NCBI GenBank assembly: GCA_964636495.1
Contig: CAZWSL010000007.1
Location: 62,001 to 126,000, forward strand
DNA: 64,000 nucleotides
Direction: 5' to 3'
Source of the DNA: Desulfobacula sp964636495
GTDB lineage: Bacteria; Desulfobacterota; Desulfobacteria; Desulfobacterales; Desulfobacteraceae
The position numbers and the translations under genes were made by a program. Positions 1 to 9,464 of this stretch are shown here, one piece after another (positions within the stretch are counted from its first letter, which is position 1; each line of letters begins with the position of its first letter). The notes beneath the pieces were generated by a model that saw nothing but the letters and a program-made list of their open reading frames with translations, searched no databases and had not been told where the DNA came from.

Positions 1-122
1 AAGTCAGCATACATGGATGCCATACGGGAACAGTCTGGAAGAAGATGCTGCTCCCAGAACTCAAAGAGAGGGTCAAGGCTTAATAATGATTTCAAACTGG
101 TTTTCATGGTGTCTTTTATCAT
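1..122 (-). CDS. Unidentified protein, N-terminal 40 residues only
   Basis: A reading frame opens at an ATG (120-122) preceded by a strong Shine-Dalgarno (AAAGGAGG, 6 nt spacer) and runs off the left edge. The visible start is MIKDTMKTSLKSLLSLDPLF and continues EFWEQHLLPDC. There is no signal peptide or membrane segment in this part. I do not recognise the family. The ribosome binding site and unbroken frame make a real gene likely, but function cannot be assigned from 40 residues. The 217 bases between it and the next gene hold nothing I can identify. Confidence 0.6.
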   Translation of the reverse strand, partial: MIKDTMKTSLKSLLSLDPLFEFWEQHLLPDCSRMASMYAD

Positions 123-339
123 GATCTGCCTCCTTTGTTATTTAACCACAATAACCATTTGGTCCGGTAAGTCAAGATGTCGGAAATAGAGCAGTTCCAT
201 GCTCAGACAGCATCAGCAGAGCCGGTAACGATCAATATGGCAGTGGCATCCGGCCTGTAACAGCCATATTCAGGGACGACGGACTGAGATCTCGGATTAA
301 AAGGCAGGTCAGACAGATGATTATATTTTGATTCTGGCC

Positions 340-2439
340 TTATTTTCCTGTCAGGTTATAGACACCGTCCCACTCATCTCCCGGAGGCTTTTCAAGATAT
401 GCTTCACACCGGGAGATATATGTTCTGGAGGGTCCATCTTCAGGGTTGTCCTGTACAATGGATTCAAACTCGGCCTTTGCTTCATCAAATTTTCGCTTTT
501 TATACAACTCAAGTGCGCTGTTATACCGGCTGACCAGGCTGGATGTCAGATCATCCAGGTTTCCTCTGGTTTCCAGTAACTCATAAACCGTTATGGGTTC
601 TTTTTTACCAATGACTCGAATGGTATCCAGTTCACGAACTTCCACCTCATCCTTAACCTTGTCATAGGTATAATGTGAAATCATTGTATACGTGCTGTAA
701 TATTTATTCGCACCTTCCAGTCGGGCGGCCAGGTTAACGGCATCACCCATTATGGTATAATCCATTCTTGTCTGGGATCCCATATTACCGACAACCATGG
801 GTCCTGTATTAATCCCCATCCTTACATTGAGCACCGGTTTGCCCTCTTTGGCAAATCTGGCTCTGATTTCTCTCATTCGATTCTGCATCTCAATGGTTGC
901 CAGACAGCATAATAACGCATTGTCAGGCTGGTCCAGTGGTGCCCCCCAGAAAGCGATAATGGCATCCCCTTCAAATTTATCCACGGTTCCGTTATATTTC
1001 GCTATAATATCTGTCATTTCAGTCAGATATTCATTTAAAAGTGCAACAAGCTGGTCCGGGTCTAATTTTTCAGATATGGAGGAGAAACCTGCAACATCGC
1101 TGAAATAGGCTGTCATTTCACGTCGTTCGCCGCCTAAGCTGAGTTTATCGGGGTTTTTTACAAGGGTATCGATAACTTTTGGTGAAAGATATTGACCAAA
1201 TGCATTCGTTATAAAGCTTTTCTGTTTTCGCTCCAGTAAGAACAGGTAGCCGTTAATGGTGATAAAACCACCGAGTGCTGCCATCAAAGTGTATGTCATT
1301 GAAATAATAGTATGGTTGTATATATATAACAGCGTGCAGACAAAGCAGTATATACCGGTAAGTAAAACCGTAATAAAGCCGCGTGATAACGGGTGCTTTA
1401 ACTGGTGCGCTAAAACAAATAAAATCAAAAATAAAAATAATATAATAATTTCTAATTTCAGCGGGGCAGAACGTAATGGTGCTCCCCGAAGCAGTGTAGC
1501 TACTTCCTGGGCCAGGATTTCAACCCCAAAGGCTTGCCCGACCATGGTGTTGAAAAGATCATGTCCCACCTCTGAGGTATCTCCGATAAAGACAATTTTA
1601 TCCTTCACCATGGAGGCGTACTCGGCGATTTCATACTCATCATCAACATCAAGCTCAATGATATCTAACCCGGAAATCCCTACAAATGGATCTCTACTTA
1701 AAAAATGATCCTCAGGTTTATCGCTGGGTGACATAAAGGTCAAATAGTCAATCCAGAGATCATTAAAATGATCCAATTGAATTTTTCGTTCCCCAAGTAC
1801 TAAAAATCCATTTTCAAGCTTTGGTTCGACATCCAGATAGGCTGCAGCGGTTTTTACTGAGATCGGCCATTCATTATGTTCAGTGATGATATCCGGATAG
1901 AGCCGGATACGATTTAATTGTCCTCCAATGGCGGTATGATTTGAATAAGCAGTTTCTGTGGCTTTATGGATTGTGGGTGTAGGGTGGTTGACCTTGACAA
2001 AATTATTTCCTCTGAAAACAAGCTGGGAGACAAGAATCGTATTCCCGGCTGCTTCCAGATGTTCTGCAATGATTGGATCCTCTCCATATGAGCTGGCAAA
2101 ATCCATAATCATATCCACCATAATCACTTTGGCACCCAGGATGCTGAGATTTTCGACCATTATCCCGATATCTTCTCTTTTAAGCGGAAATGATCCATAC
2201 TCTTCAAAGAAATCCTCGTCCTGGACGATGATCGCAATTTTATCTTTCGGGAACTCATAACTCCCTTTCTTGTCCATATTATTGCGTATAAAATGGTGGC
2301 GGACACTGATAAGTTCATTTTCAATCGCTTGGAAAATTTCATAGCGCTCCAGAGGAATCATTGACAAAAATAAAATCAATGTAATGATAATATCCGGGCG
2401 CTTTAATAAACCTAACAGTGTTGTTTTCTGTTCACTCAT
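340..2439 (-). CDS. CHASE2-domain class III adenylate cyclase
   Basis: Membrane-bound sensor cyclase of 699 residues, predicted to make cAMP from ATP. The sequence shows an N-terminal membrane segment (about 14-30), an extracytoplasmic CHASE2 sensor (about 35-320, with the typical KDKIVFIGDTSE strand near 280), three membrane helices (about 328-400) and a cyclase domain (about 435-620). The two metal-binding aspartates are present (D448 in YFSDVAGFS, D492 in FEGDAIIAFWG). K488 and T562 (YTIMGD) fit the purine-specifying pair of class IIIb adenylate cyclases, so ATP rather than GTP is the likely substrate. A TPR-like hydrophilic tail follows (about 635-690). It lies 4 nt downstream of the FecR-like gene and is almost certainly cotranscribed with it. 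Family assignment is firm; the signal sensed by CHASE2 is unknown. Confidence 0.93.
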   Translation of the reverse strand: MSEQKTTLLGLLKRPDIIITLILFLSMIPLERYEIFQAIENELISVRHHFIRNNMDKKGSYEFPKDKIAIIVQDEDFFEEYGSFPLKREDIGIMVENLSILGAKVIMVDMIMDFASSYGEDPIIAEHLEAAGNTILVSQLVFRGNNFVKVNHPTPTIHKATETAYSNHTAIGGQLNRIRLYPDIITEHNEWPISVKTAAAYLDVEPKLENGFLVLGERKIQLDHFNDLWIDYLTFMSPSDKPEDHFLSRDPFVGISGLDIIELDVDDEYEIAEYASMVKDKIVFIGDTSEVGHDLFNTMVGQAFGVEILAQEVATLLRGAPLRSAPLKLEIIILFLFLILFVLAHQLKHPLSRGFITVLLTGIYCFVCTLLYIYNHTIISMTYTLMAALGGFITINGYLFLLERKQKSFITNAFGQYLSPKVIDTLVKNPDKLSLGGERREMTAYFSDVAGFSSISEKLDPDQLVALLNEYLTEMTDIIAKYNGTVDKFEGDAIIAFWGAPLDQPDNALLCCLATIEMQNRMREIRARFAKEGKPVLNVRMGINTGPMVVGNMGSQTRMDYTIMGDAVNLAARLEGANKYYSTYTMISHYTYDKVKDEVEVRELDTIRVIGKKEPITVYELLETRGNLDDLTSSLVSRYNSALELYKKRKFDEAKAEFESIVQDNPEDGPSRTYISRCEAYLEKPPGDEWDGVYNLTGK

Positions 2440-2443
2440 TCAA

Positions 2444-3394
2444 TTATTCGGCTTCGATTTCTTTTTGAAAAGCTTCGAGTTCTCTGCTGTATATATCTTT
2501 GAGCATCAGTTTTTTATAAACCCTGAAAAGATAAGGTTTCATTTCAATTTCATCCGGATTTTCTGCCAGATATTTCTGGTATTGATCCAGTGCGGCGACC
2601 CACATTTTTTCTTTTTCAAAAACGCCGCCAAGCATGAAATAATTGTCTGGAAAATTAGATTCTATTTCGTTGATGGTTGTCAAAAGCGTTTTGGATCTGG
2701 CTTCATCCATCCAGATGAGCTGGTGCTTGTTTTCCTTTCCCCGCTTCCGGTAGGGTTTAAGGGAGTTAATAATTTCACCATTCTCAAGAATATGGATGAC
2801 GTAGGCTTGTTCTCCACTGAATGGTTTTACTTGAGCGCGGACAATGGGATCACCGGTGGCCGGCACATCATATTGAACCTCACCTACATCTAAACGATAA
2901 GAAAAGTTGTCACCCTGATTCGGCCAGGCTATTATTGGATATGCATCACATAATACTATTTCTCTGGCAGCCTGCAGATCAAGTTCTTTTTTGGGGGCAC
3001 GCCGAACAGTGGTATAAGATTGCGCTTTGCTGAATTTTTTCATCAGGGCTTTGGTAAGTGTCCCTGTAGCTGCATCCGGTTCCATGGTACCCTGAATTGT
3101 TTCAAAATCTGTATTTGTAATTTTTACCAGCGCACCGGGAGATATTTTAAAATTTTCACCATTTTTCTGAGTCAATAAATTACCGCTGGCATCAGAACCG
3201 GTTTTAATCTGATACCCGCTGAATAAAAATTTGTTTCGTCTGACTTTCTTCCACTTGGTACCATCTTTTGAATACTCAACAAGCCCTTGAACATTGAAGA
3301 GTACGCCTACTGGATCTTTGATCTTTGCAGCCAGAAGGCCTCCTGGCAGGCAAAGCGTAATGATTAAAATAAAAACAAACAATCTCTTTTTCAT
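2444..3394 (-). CDS. FecR-domain secreted protein
   Basis: Protein of 316 residues with a clear N-terminal signal peptide (positively charged MKKR start, hydrophobic stretch, cleavage near LLAA-KIKD). It is followed by a FecR-like beta domain (about 30-130: GLVEYSKDGTKWKKV, FSGYQIKTGSDASGNLL, FKISPGALVKI), which fits an exported protein. The C-terminal part (about 230-316) contains TPR-like helices (WVAALDQYQKYLAENPDEIEM). The ATG has an excellent Shine-Dalgarno (GAGGAGGG). FecR-like proteins are often encoded beside CHASE2 cyclases and CHAT proteins, probably as periplasmic partners of the sensor; that role is inference. It sits 4 nt upstream of the cyclase and 156 nt downstream of the CHAT gene, so the three probably form one transcription unit. 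Confidence 0.85.
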   Translation of the reverse strand: MKKRLFVFILIITLCLPGGLLAAKIKDPVGVLFNVQGLVEYSKDGTKWKKVRRNKFLFSGYQIKTGSDASGNLLTQKNGENFKISPGALVKITNTDFETIQGTMEPDAATGTLTKALMKKFSKAQSYTTVRRAPKKELDLQAAREIVLCDAYPIIAWPNQGDNFSYRLDVGEVQYDVPATGDPIVRAQVKPFSGEQAYVIHILENGEIINSLKPYRKRGKENKHQLIWMDEARSKTLLTTINEIESNFPDNYFMLGGVFEKEKMWVAALDQYQKYLAENPDEIEMKPYLFRVYKKLMLKDIYSRELEAFQKEIEAE

Positions 3395-3550
3395 GGTTCC
3401 CTCCTCGAATATAACTGTACTTGATATGAATTTTCGAAATATAATTTTAACTATAAAAGCCTTTTAAGTCCTTGTCCATAACAATTTAAATATGTTTCCA
3501 ATTAAATATGTTTCAAAAAAGATGCAATCACTGTTTTGAATTTTTAAATT

Positions 3551-6500
3551 TTACAGTCCCACCATAAAAAATGCAGACCAGTAATAAGGATGGCCCCACT
3601 CATAATGATCCACCATCTGTAAACGGGCTTCATGAAAAGCGTCACGCACGGATAACCCCTTCAGTATCTCTTCATATAAAAGTGTCATCAGTTTTTGAGT
3701 ACCTGCATCACTGACTTCCCATAATGAATTTACAATGGTTGAAGCACCCGCTTCCTGAAATGCCCGACGCAATCCATACACTCCTTCCCCTTCGTGAATT
3801 TCTCCAAGGCCTGTCTCACATGCCGATAAAATCACTACCTTGGTTCCTTGAAGGTTTAATTCAAGAACTTCAAGAGCAGTTAAAACGCCGTCATTATCTG
3901 TATCTATTTCACCTAAAAAAGCAGCATTTTTGTTAATTCCGGCAAAAGCAAGTCCTGCCCGCAAAAGGGGGTTGTCACCCGGAGGCGGGATATCCAGTCC
4001 ACCGCTTCGCATCGTTTTCAAGAGCCTTTTAACGAGTCTTTCCTGCGGCTCCAGGAAAAAACCATGTGTGGCAATGTGCAGAATTTCAGGACCTTCATTA
4101 AACGTTCTTAATTTAGCCTCTTCACCGTCTTTTTTGTAGTATGTAACGGTTTCTTTCTTGTCTTTGGTGAGTGCTTCAATGTCACGCCCTTCTGCCTCAG
4201 CGCCTGGCAGGGGATCAAAATTCAATCCCCGCATTCCTCTTGCACCACGGGACATTCTTAACCCATTGGCACGATCTCCGCTGTGAGCCCGGGAATCTGT
4301 GCGGGAAGCAGACCTTGATCTATTTAAACTGATCTTGGTTTTTTCTGTGGTGTGAGATTTCAAATCATAGTCCGGGCCGGCAATCATCACGAGCTGATTA
4401 TTACCTTCTGTGAATTCCTGGCGAATGAGATCACGCAGGCTGGTCAGGATTTTGATCTGATAGGTCGACAGCAGATAATTCTCATCCGGATCCATCAAGG
4501 CCTCAAAAGGCATAATGTTCAGAATACCATCCGGTACCAGATAGATATCTGTTTTTTCTCCAAGGATATCGAGCAGTGGCTCCCAGATCTGCTCGTAACG
4601 GTATTGTGCCTCATCCAGTAAATCTTCTTCTTCTGCATCTTCATCCATGATGACTTCACGGAATATTTTGACTGCCTCCTCCAGAATCGTTAATCCACCG
4701 TACTGGATCAGGTCAAACTGATAGGTTTCATCTTCCTGCTTCTGAGCGGAAACAGCAATGACTTTTTTCGTCTGATCTGAAGGCTCTTTATAGATGAAAT
4801 AATCAATTGCAACTGCATCCTCACCCAAATCTTCCATCACATCATTCAAGGTTGCAGGAGAAATTTTCTTATGAAACACTGCACTTTTCCGGGCCAGTTT
4901 TCCCTGTAGCGTTTCAATATCGTTTTCGATTCTCATTAGTTTTTGAGCATGCTCTTCGTCTGTTATGTCATCAACAGGACCGGATAAGGTAAGAGATGCC
5001 AGCTCTTTTTTCCTGCCAATGAGATTTTGACTGATTTCAGTGAGGGCAGGGTCTTTGGAAAGAGAGACAACCTGTTGAATTTCTGAGGAGATTTTTAGAA
5101 GCAATCCCTTTCGCTCTAAGCTTATCTCAAGAATTTTCTGTGCGGCATCAGGGCTGTTCTGATTAATTAAAAGTGCTATAAGCGCATCAAGTTCCATGCG
5201 GTGGATATGAATAAAGCCTGCTCTGGCATTCTCATTAGTGGCCCACAACACTCTGCTGAAAAATTCATTTCGACGATCAAAAACAGTTAATCTCAAGTTT
5301 AGAGCGGCTTCCCAATCCTCAACCTGCTCTTTCAGGTCAGCAAAATGGTTCAACGTTTCAAAAGTATACGGGTGAAGTAATCCCAATTTTTTCTCACTTA
5401 GAGCAAGAGTTCTGGAGAATAATTTATCTGCCTCATCATTTTGTTCCGCAGTCGTCAATAGAACCGCTAAATCATGCATGGATCGAATCGTATCAACATG
5501 TTCAGGCCCTAAGACATCCGTTCTAAGTTCCAGAGCTTTTTCAATTGCTTCTCTTGCTTTTGCAACATTCCCGAGTCTATGGTGAGTTCTTCCCAGATTG
5601 TTCAGGCTTTTAAGGGTGGCCTGATGACGTTCACCATACAGTGCGTTCCAGGTCTCAAAGGTTTCTTCAAAGTATTCCAAGGCTTTTTCATACTCTTTCT
5701 GGAGCAAATATAAATAGCCAAGATTATTAATATTTGCGGCTGTTCGGGGGTGTTCGTCCCCCAGAGAAATCCTGCAGAGATCGATCAGTTCCTGATGAAT
5801 GGGTTCAGCTTTGCTGAAAAGTCCCTGGCTTTCATATAGCAGAGCCAGGTTATTGAGCATATTCCATACGTTTTGATCCTTTTTATAGGCCTCTCCTCCA
5901 ATATCCTTGGAATACTGGATAGCCTGCTGTAAAAAAGGTTCACTTCTATCGAACAGCCCCTGGTTTTCATAGACAAGTCCCAGATTATTCATGAGTCTGA
6001 CGGTTACGGGATGTTTTTTCCCTGCTAAAATGGACATATGCTGATAAGCCCGGTCAAAGAACATTTCAGCCTCCTGAAACGCGCCAAGCTTAAAGTAAAT
6101 ATTTCCCAGGTTTGTCATACTGGTGACCGTATTGGGGTGTTTTTCACCAAACCGGCTTAGCGTGTGGGTATAAATTTTTTCATACAACTCCCTGGCTTTC
6201 GGGTAATCTCCGGTATCTTCATACAGATTTGCCATAAAATTTTGAGTAACTAAAACAAAATAATGATCATCTTTAACCTGCGATTTTATTTTTGTTAAAT
6301 TTTCATCAAGCAGTTTTTCAGCTTCTGGATAGCGGGCCTGTAAACGATAGATATCAGCCAGCAGGTTTAAGGTCTGTAACCGCTGGAAAGAATTCTGCCC
6401 CAGTGCCTCTGCCTGGAGCTTCTCAATTTTCTGATATATTTTTGCTGCTTCGGCATAGCGCGTCTGGGCCTCATATACCTTTGCCAATGCAGAAAATACA

Positions 6501-7516
6501 GCAAGCGTATCAGGATGGTGCTCTTTTAAGGTGCTGGAGTAGAGTGCCAATACGTGTTTTAACTCTGTTTCCGCACTTGCTGTATCACCTTTTTCCTTGA
6601 GTAAGATGGCTTTTTCATACCTGGCCTGAATAACTTTTAGATGATCTCCTATTTCATTGAAAAGGGGAGTGATGGTATTTTCAATGAAAGTTAATGCTGT
6701 ATCATGCTGACTCATTTTTTTTGATATTAAGGCTTTTTCAAAATAAATCCAGATTGTTTCCGGATGATTCGCTCCTAAATGTGAGTGGTAACCTTTCTGA
6801 ACCTCGTCATAAATTTTGAGGGCTTTTTGATACTGGTTTTGAGATGCCAGAATTTGGGCAAGCTGTTTTTTACTTTCCAGTGTCAGCATATGGTCAGGTT
6901 CAAAGTTTTCTTCAGCCAGTTTAACCGCTTGTTTAGTGAACAAATGGGCAACTTCCAGTTTACCGGCTCCCAATAACCTGGCTGCTTTTGTCAGCGTCTT
7001 CTGCCACTTCCGAAAAACAGCTGCCCCTTTCTCATCCGAAGGAGGCTGCTTAAGCTGCGCCACACGATTCATTTTTTCCTGAGGCCAGTTACCCAGAACA
7101 TTTTTTACCTGAGCCTGATATTGAGAGACGAGCTGATAATTTTTAAGTGCCAGTCCAATATTTACAACTTTTTGAAAATATCGAGCAGACAGGGTGTAGT
7201 CCTTTATCATAAATGCAGCAACACCGGCATTGCTGGCATATTCAACTGCTTCAGGCTCCAGTTCATTTGCCTTTAGGAATGCATCCAGAGCCTCTATGAT
7301 CTTCCCGGACTGGATCAGGGTTTTACCCGTATCATTGAACATTCCGGCGGTTGTAGCTTTATCAGAGGCTTCCTTATTTTCCTGAGCCGGCACACTCCCT
7401 GCCATGCTGAAAATAAAACATAAAATTGTGATTGTGACCATACCCATCATATAAAAATGACGATTTCTGACAGCTGTTTTTTTGAATTTATGGGGCAGTC
7501 TGAATATAAAATTCAT
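3551..7516 (-). CDS. Large TPR-repeat protein with C-terminal CHAT (caspase-like) protease domain
   Basis: Protein of 1321 residues. An N-terminal hydrophobic segment (about 20-45, ending near VPAQE) suggests export or membrane anchoring. A long array of TPR units of the kinesin-light-chain type follows (repeated ALxLYE, HPxTxxxxNNLGxLY patterns, about 50-720), then a helical linker and a CHAT domain (about 980-1321). The caspase-type catalytic pair is present: H1161 in IATHGFF and C1243 in LSACETG. An acidic stretch at about 1215-1226 (DTDNDGVLTALE) fits the EF-hand loop pattern. I chose the ATG at 7516, with GAGG a few bases upstream, over an in-frame GTG at 7528. TPR-CHAT proteins are separase/caspase relatives; the substrate here is unknown. 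It heads the FecR and CHASE2-cyclase cluster. Confidence 0.9.
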   Translation of the reverse strand: MNFIFRLPHKFKKTAVRNRHFYMMGMVTITILCFIFSMAGSVPAQENKEASDKATTAGMFNDTGKTLIQSGKIIEALDAFLKANELEPEAVEYASNAGVAAFMIKDYTLSARYFQKVVNIGLALKNYQLVSQYQAQVKNVLGNWPQEKMNRVAQLKQPPSDEKGAAVFRKWQKTLTKAARLLGAGKLEVAHLFTKQAVKLAEENFEPDHMLTLESKKQLAQILASQNQYQKALKIYDEVQKGYHSHLGANHPETIWIYFEKALISKKMSQHDTALTFIENTITPLFNEIGDHLKVIQARYEKAILLKEKGDTASAETELKHVLALYSSTLKEHHPDTLAVFSALAKVYEAQTRYAEAAKIYQKIEKLQAEALGQNSFQRLQTLNLLADIYRLQARYPEAEKLLDENLTKIKSQVKDDHYFVLVTQNFMANLYEDTGDYPKARELYEKIYTHTLSRFGEKHPNTVTSMTNLGNIYFKLGAFQEAEMFFDRAYQHMSILAGKKHPVTVRLMNNLGLVYENQGLFDRSEPFLQQAIQYSKDIGGEAYKKDQNVWNMLNNLALLYESQGLFSKAEPIHQELIDLCRISLGDEHPRTAANINNLGYLYLLQKEYEKALEYFEETFETWNALYGERHQATLKSLNNLGRTHHRLGNVAKAREAIEKALELRTDVLGPEHVDTIRSMHDLAVLLTTAEQNDEADKLFSRTLALSEKKLGLLHPYTFETLNHFADLKEQVEDWEAALNLRLTVFDRRNEFFSRVLWATNENARAGFIHIHRMELDALIALLINQNSPDAAQKILEISLERKGLLLKISSEIQQVVSLSKDPALTEISQNLIGRKKELASLTLSGPVDDITDEEHAQKLMRIENDIETLQGKLARKSAVFHKKISPATLNDVMEDLGEDAVAIDYFIYKEPSDQTKKVIAVSAQKQEDETYQFDLIQYGGLTILEEAVKIFREVIMDEDAEEEDLLDEAQYRYEQIWEPLLDILGEKTDIYLVPDGILNIMPFEALMDPDENYLLSTYQIKILTSLRDLIRQEFTEGNNQLVMIAGPDYDLKSHTTEKTKISLNRSRSASRTDSRAHSGDRANGLRMSRGARGMRGLNFDPLPGAEAEGRDIEALTKDKKETVTYYKKDGEEAKLRTFNEGPEILHIATHGFFLEPQERLVKRLLKTMRSGGLDIPPPGDNPLLRAGLAFAGINKNAAFLGEIDTDNDGVLTALEVLELNLQGTKVVILSACETGLGEIHEGEGVYGLRRAFQEAGASTIVNSLWEVSDAGTQKLMTLLYEEILKGLSVRDAFHEARLQMVDHYEWGHPYYWSAFFMVGL

Positions 7517-7836
7517 ATGGGTCCTCACGGTTTTGGTTTTTACTATTTTTAAAGCTGTTTTCTCTTCAAATAATCAATATGGGGCAATACTTCTTCTCGA
7601 AGCTGGAAACCATCATCCATTGATTGTGTTTTCCCAATGCATCATTATACTTTAACATAGCTGTTTTGCTATTACAAATATTGTGACATCCTGATTTCAG
7701 TAGTTATACGGGTCCGTTTGTCTTGTAAATTTAAATGATATCCGACCAGGTGCATAAAAAACCGGATTAAGATTTTTATACCAAATGTTTATAATGGCTG
7801 TAAAGATATTTCAAAGGATCATCTTCAGCAGGAATA
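7517..7836. other. Intergenic region upstream of the CHAT gene
   Basis: About 320 bases without a gene. A TATAAT hexamer on the minus strand (7644-7649) could be a -10 element for the CHAT operon, but no good -35 lies 16-18 bases upstream, so I do not call a promoter. No hairpin terminator is evident for either flanking minus-strand gene. Confidence 0.4.
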
Positions 7837-8967
7837 TCAAGGCTGATCCAGCACAGTAAACAGCCTTTCAAGATCTTTATCCGTGTTATAAAGGTGTGAT
7901 GCAATCCTTATGGAGTATCCGCGGATGCTGACAAAAATCTGTTCAGATGTCAGTGTTTTGACCAGGTTTTCCGGGATTCCGTCGGGAAGCGTGATTCCGA
8001 TCAAATGCGGTGCCCTCTTGGATTCCGGCGGAACTTTAAATCCGAGGGATGCCGCTTTTTCAGCAATCCGGTCTGTCTTGACCCGGATGGTTTCTGCAAT
8101 CTTCTGGATATCCCACTCAAGAAGCTGTCTTAATGCCGTTTCTGCAATGGGTGACAGAATAAAATTACTGACCCCGCCCATATCAAACCTGCGGGCGCCG
8201 GATTGATACTCATTCCTGTAATTCACCAGCCTTGAAAAATCTTCAGACCCGGCTCGATTCAGCCAGTTTTCCTCCAGCGGTATGCTATTCTGCCACTGGG
8301 GTGCAACATAGCAGAATCCCAGGCTGTAGGGACCCAGTAACCATTTATGGGCAGTAGTGATAACAAAATCGGGCTGAACCTCTTCTATGGAAAACGGCAT
8401 GGCACCCAGCGATTGTGTGCCGTCTATGACAAGGGCTGCACCATGGTTCCGGCAAGCCGCTCCAATCCGGGCCAGATCCAGAAGGGTACCGTCTGTCCAG
8501 TGACAATTGGGCACGGTCACGATGGCTGTTTTTGAATTGACCGTCTCTATGACGGCAGCTGTCCAGTCATGATCCAGGGGTCTTTTTACTGTTTTGATCT
8601 CTCCTCTTTTTTCACGGGCCACGCGCTGCCAGCTATAGATATTGGAGGGAAACTGGTCCTCGATGACTACAATTTCCTGCCCCTGGGAGAGAGGCAGGTT
8701 TTTTGCCGCAAGGGCGATCCCGTAGGACACTGCGGGAATGATGGCAATATCATCACCTGTGCAGTGGATGATCCGTGCAAACAGGTCCCGCAGGGTTTCA
8801 ATGGTCTTAAAGAAATCAGCCGGCGTGATATGCCAGGGCTGTGCTTTGGCGTTTACTGCCTGTTTTCCCGCAGCCTGGGCTGTTTCCAGAAGCGGAGATG
8901 TGTAGGCACAGTTAAAATAGGCAATGTCATCGGGTATGCTGAACAGTGATCGTTGATTTGGAATCAT
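7837..8967 (-). CDS. Class V aminotransferase (cysteine-desulfurase-like fold)
   Basis: PLP-dependent enzyme of 376 residues, about the usual size for class V aminotransferases. The cofactor-binding signature is clear: an Asp in VVIDGTQSLGA and the Schiff-base lysine in TTAHKWLLGPY (about residue 198). A Ser/His pattern (FNCAYTSPL) lies near the N-terminus. It resembles the isopenicillin-N-epimerase-like and kynureninase-like branch more than dedicated NifS/IscS, because no cysteine-bearing active-site loop is evident. It is monocistronic, with AGAGAGGACC before its ATG. The precise substrate cannot be read from the sequence. Confidence 0.85.
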   Translation of the reverse strand: MIPNQRSLFSIPDDIAYFNCAYTSPLLETAQAAGKQAVNAKAQPWHITPADFFKTIETLRDLFARIIHCTGDDIAIIPAVSYGIALAAKNLPLSQGQEIVVIEDQFPSNIYSWQRVAREKRGEIKTVKRPLDHDWTAAVIETVNSKTAIVTVPNCHWTDGTLLDLARIGAACRNHGAALVIDGTQSLGAMPFSIEEVQPDFVITTAHKWLLGPYSLGFCYVAPQWQNSIPLEENWLNRAGSEDFSRLVNYRNEYQSGARRFDMGGVSNFILSPIAETALRQLLEWDIQKIAETIRVKTDRIAEKAASLGFKVPPESKRAPHLIGITLPDGIPENLVKTLTSEQIFVSIRGYSIRIASHLYNTDKDLERLFTVLDQP

Positions 8968-9169
8968 GGCGGTCCTCTCTATTGCATCGTCAGGGGGTGG
9001 TTAATGTGTATCACTTATTACCAGTATCCATAACTTCTGTAAAGAGATATCAAAACCTGCAATCCGGTTGCAAGCGGAGCTGTTTTGAATACACAGGTCC
9101 GGTGAACAATAAAACATATTGAATTTACAAAATATTATGGGATTTTTTGAATGGTGTTAACAGTTTGAT

Positions 9170-9245
9170 TGGTGGAGCTGAGGGGGATCGAACCCCTGAC
9201 CTTACGGCTGCCAGCCGTACGCTCTCCCAGCTGAGCTACAGCCCC
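9170..9245 (-). tRNA. tRNA-Ala (GGC anticodon)
   Basis: Read on the minus strand the sequence folds as a complete 76-nt cloverleaf including the encoded CCA end. The acceptor stem GGGGCTG pairs with CAGCTCC, the D-arm is GCTC...GAGC, the anticodon stem TACGG/CCGTA encloses the loop CTGGCAG with anticodon GGC, and the T-arm is AGGGG-TTCGATC-CCCCT. A good promoter lies 19 bases upstream. Confidence 0.98.
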
Positions 9246-9263
9246 ATTTTGAAAAGCATCCTT

Positions 9264-9292
9264 TTAATAATAGATTGAATCATAAGTGTCAA
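9264..9292 (-). promoter_or_regulatory. Sigma-70-like promoter for tRNA-Ala
   Basis: On the minus strand a TTGACA (9287-9292) is followed after 17 bases by TATTAA (9264-9269), about 19 bases before the mature tRNA 5' end at 9245. Spacing and position are what a tRNA promoter should show. Confidence 0.75.
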
Positions 9293-9319
9293 CAAAAAAG
9301 TTGTAATGTGAATAAAAGA

Positions 9320-9349
9320 TTGACACTTTATTAAAAGAAAAGATATTAT
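9320..9349 (+). promoter_or_regulatory. Sigma-70-like promoter for the PpiD-type gene
   Basis: TTGACA (9320-9325), an 18-base spacer and TATTAT (9344-9349), about 115 bases ahead of the foldase start codon. It diverges from the tRNA-Ala promoter, 28 bases away. Confidence 0.7.
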
Positions 9350-9464
9350 AGCACCTTTGTTTAATGTAAATAGAATATATTGTTACAGAATGGGTGATTT
9401 TCCGAATGTATAAGGAGTGGGAAGATCAGCATCTGCAACAGCTTTGCAAGTTAAGGAGAGAGTA

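Noticed and set aside
328..2260. Several plus-strand open frames opposite the CHASE2 cyclase
   Set aside because: They lie entirely antisense to a gene with full family motifs and have no ribosome sites or recognisable products.
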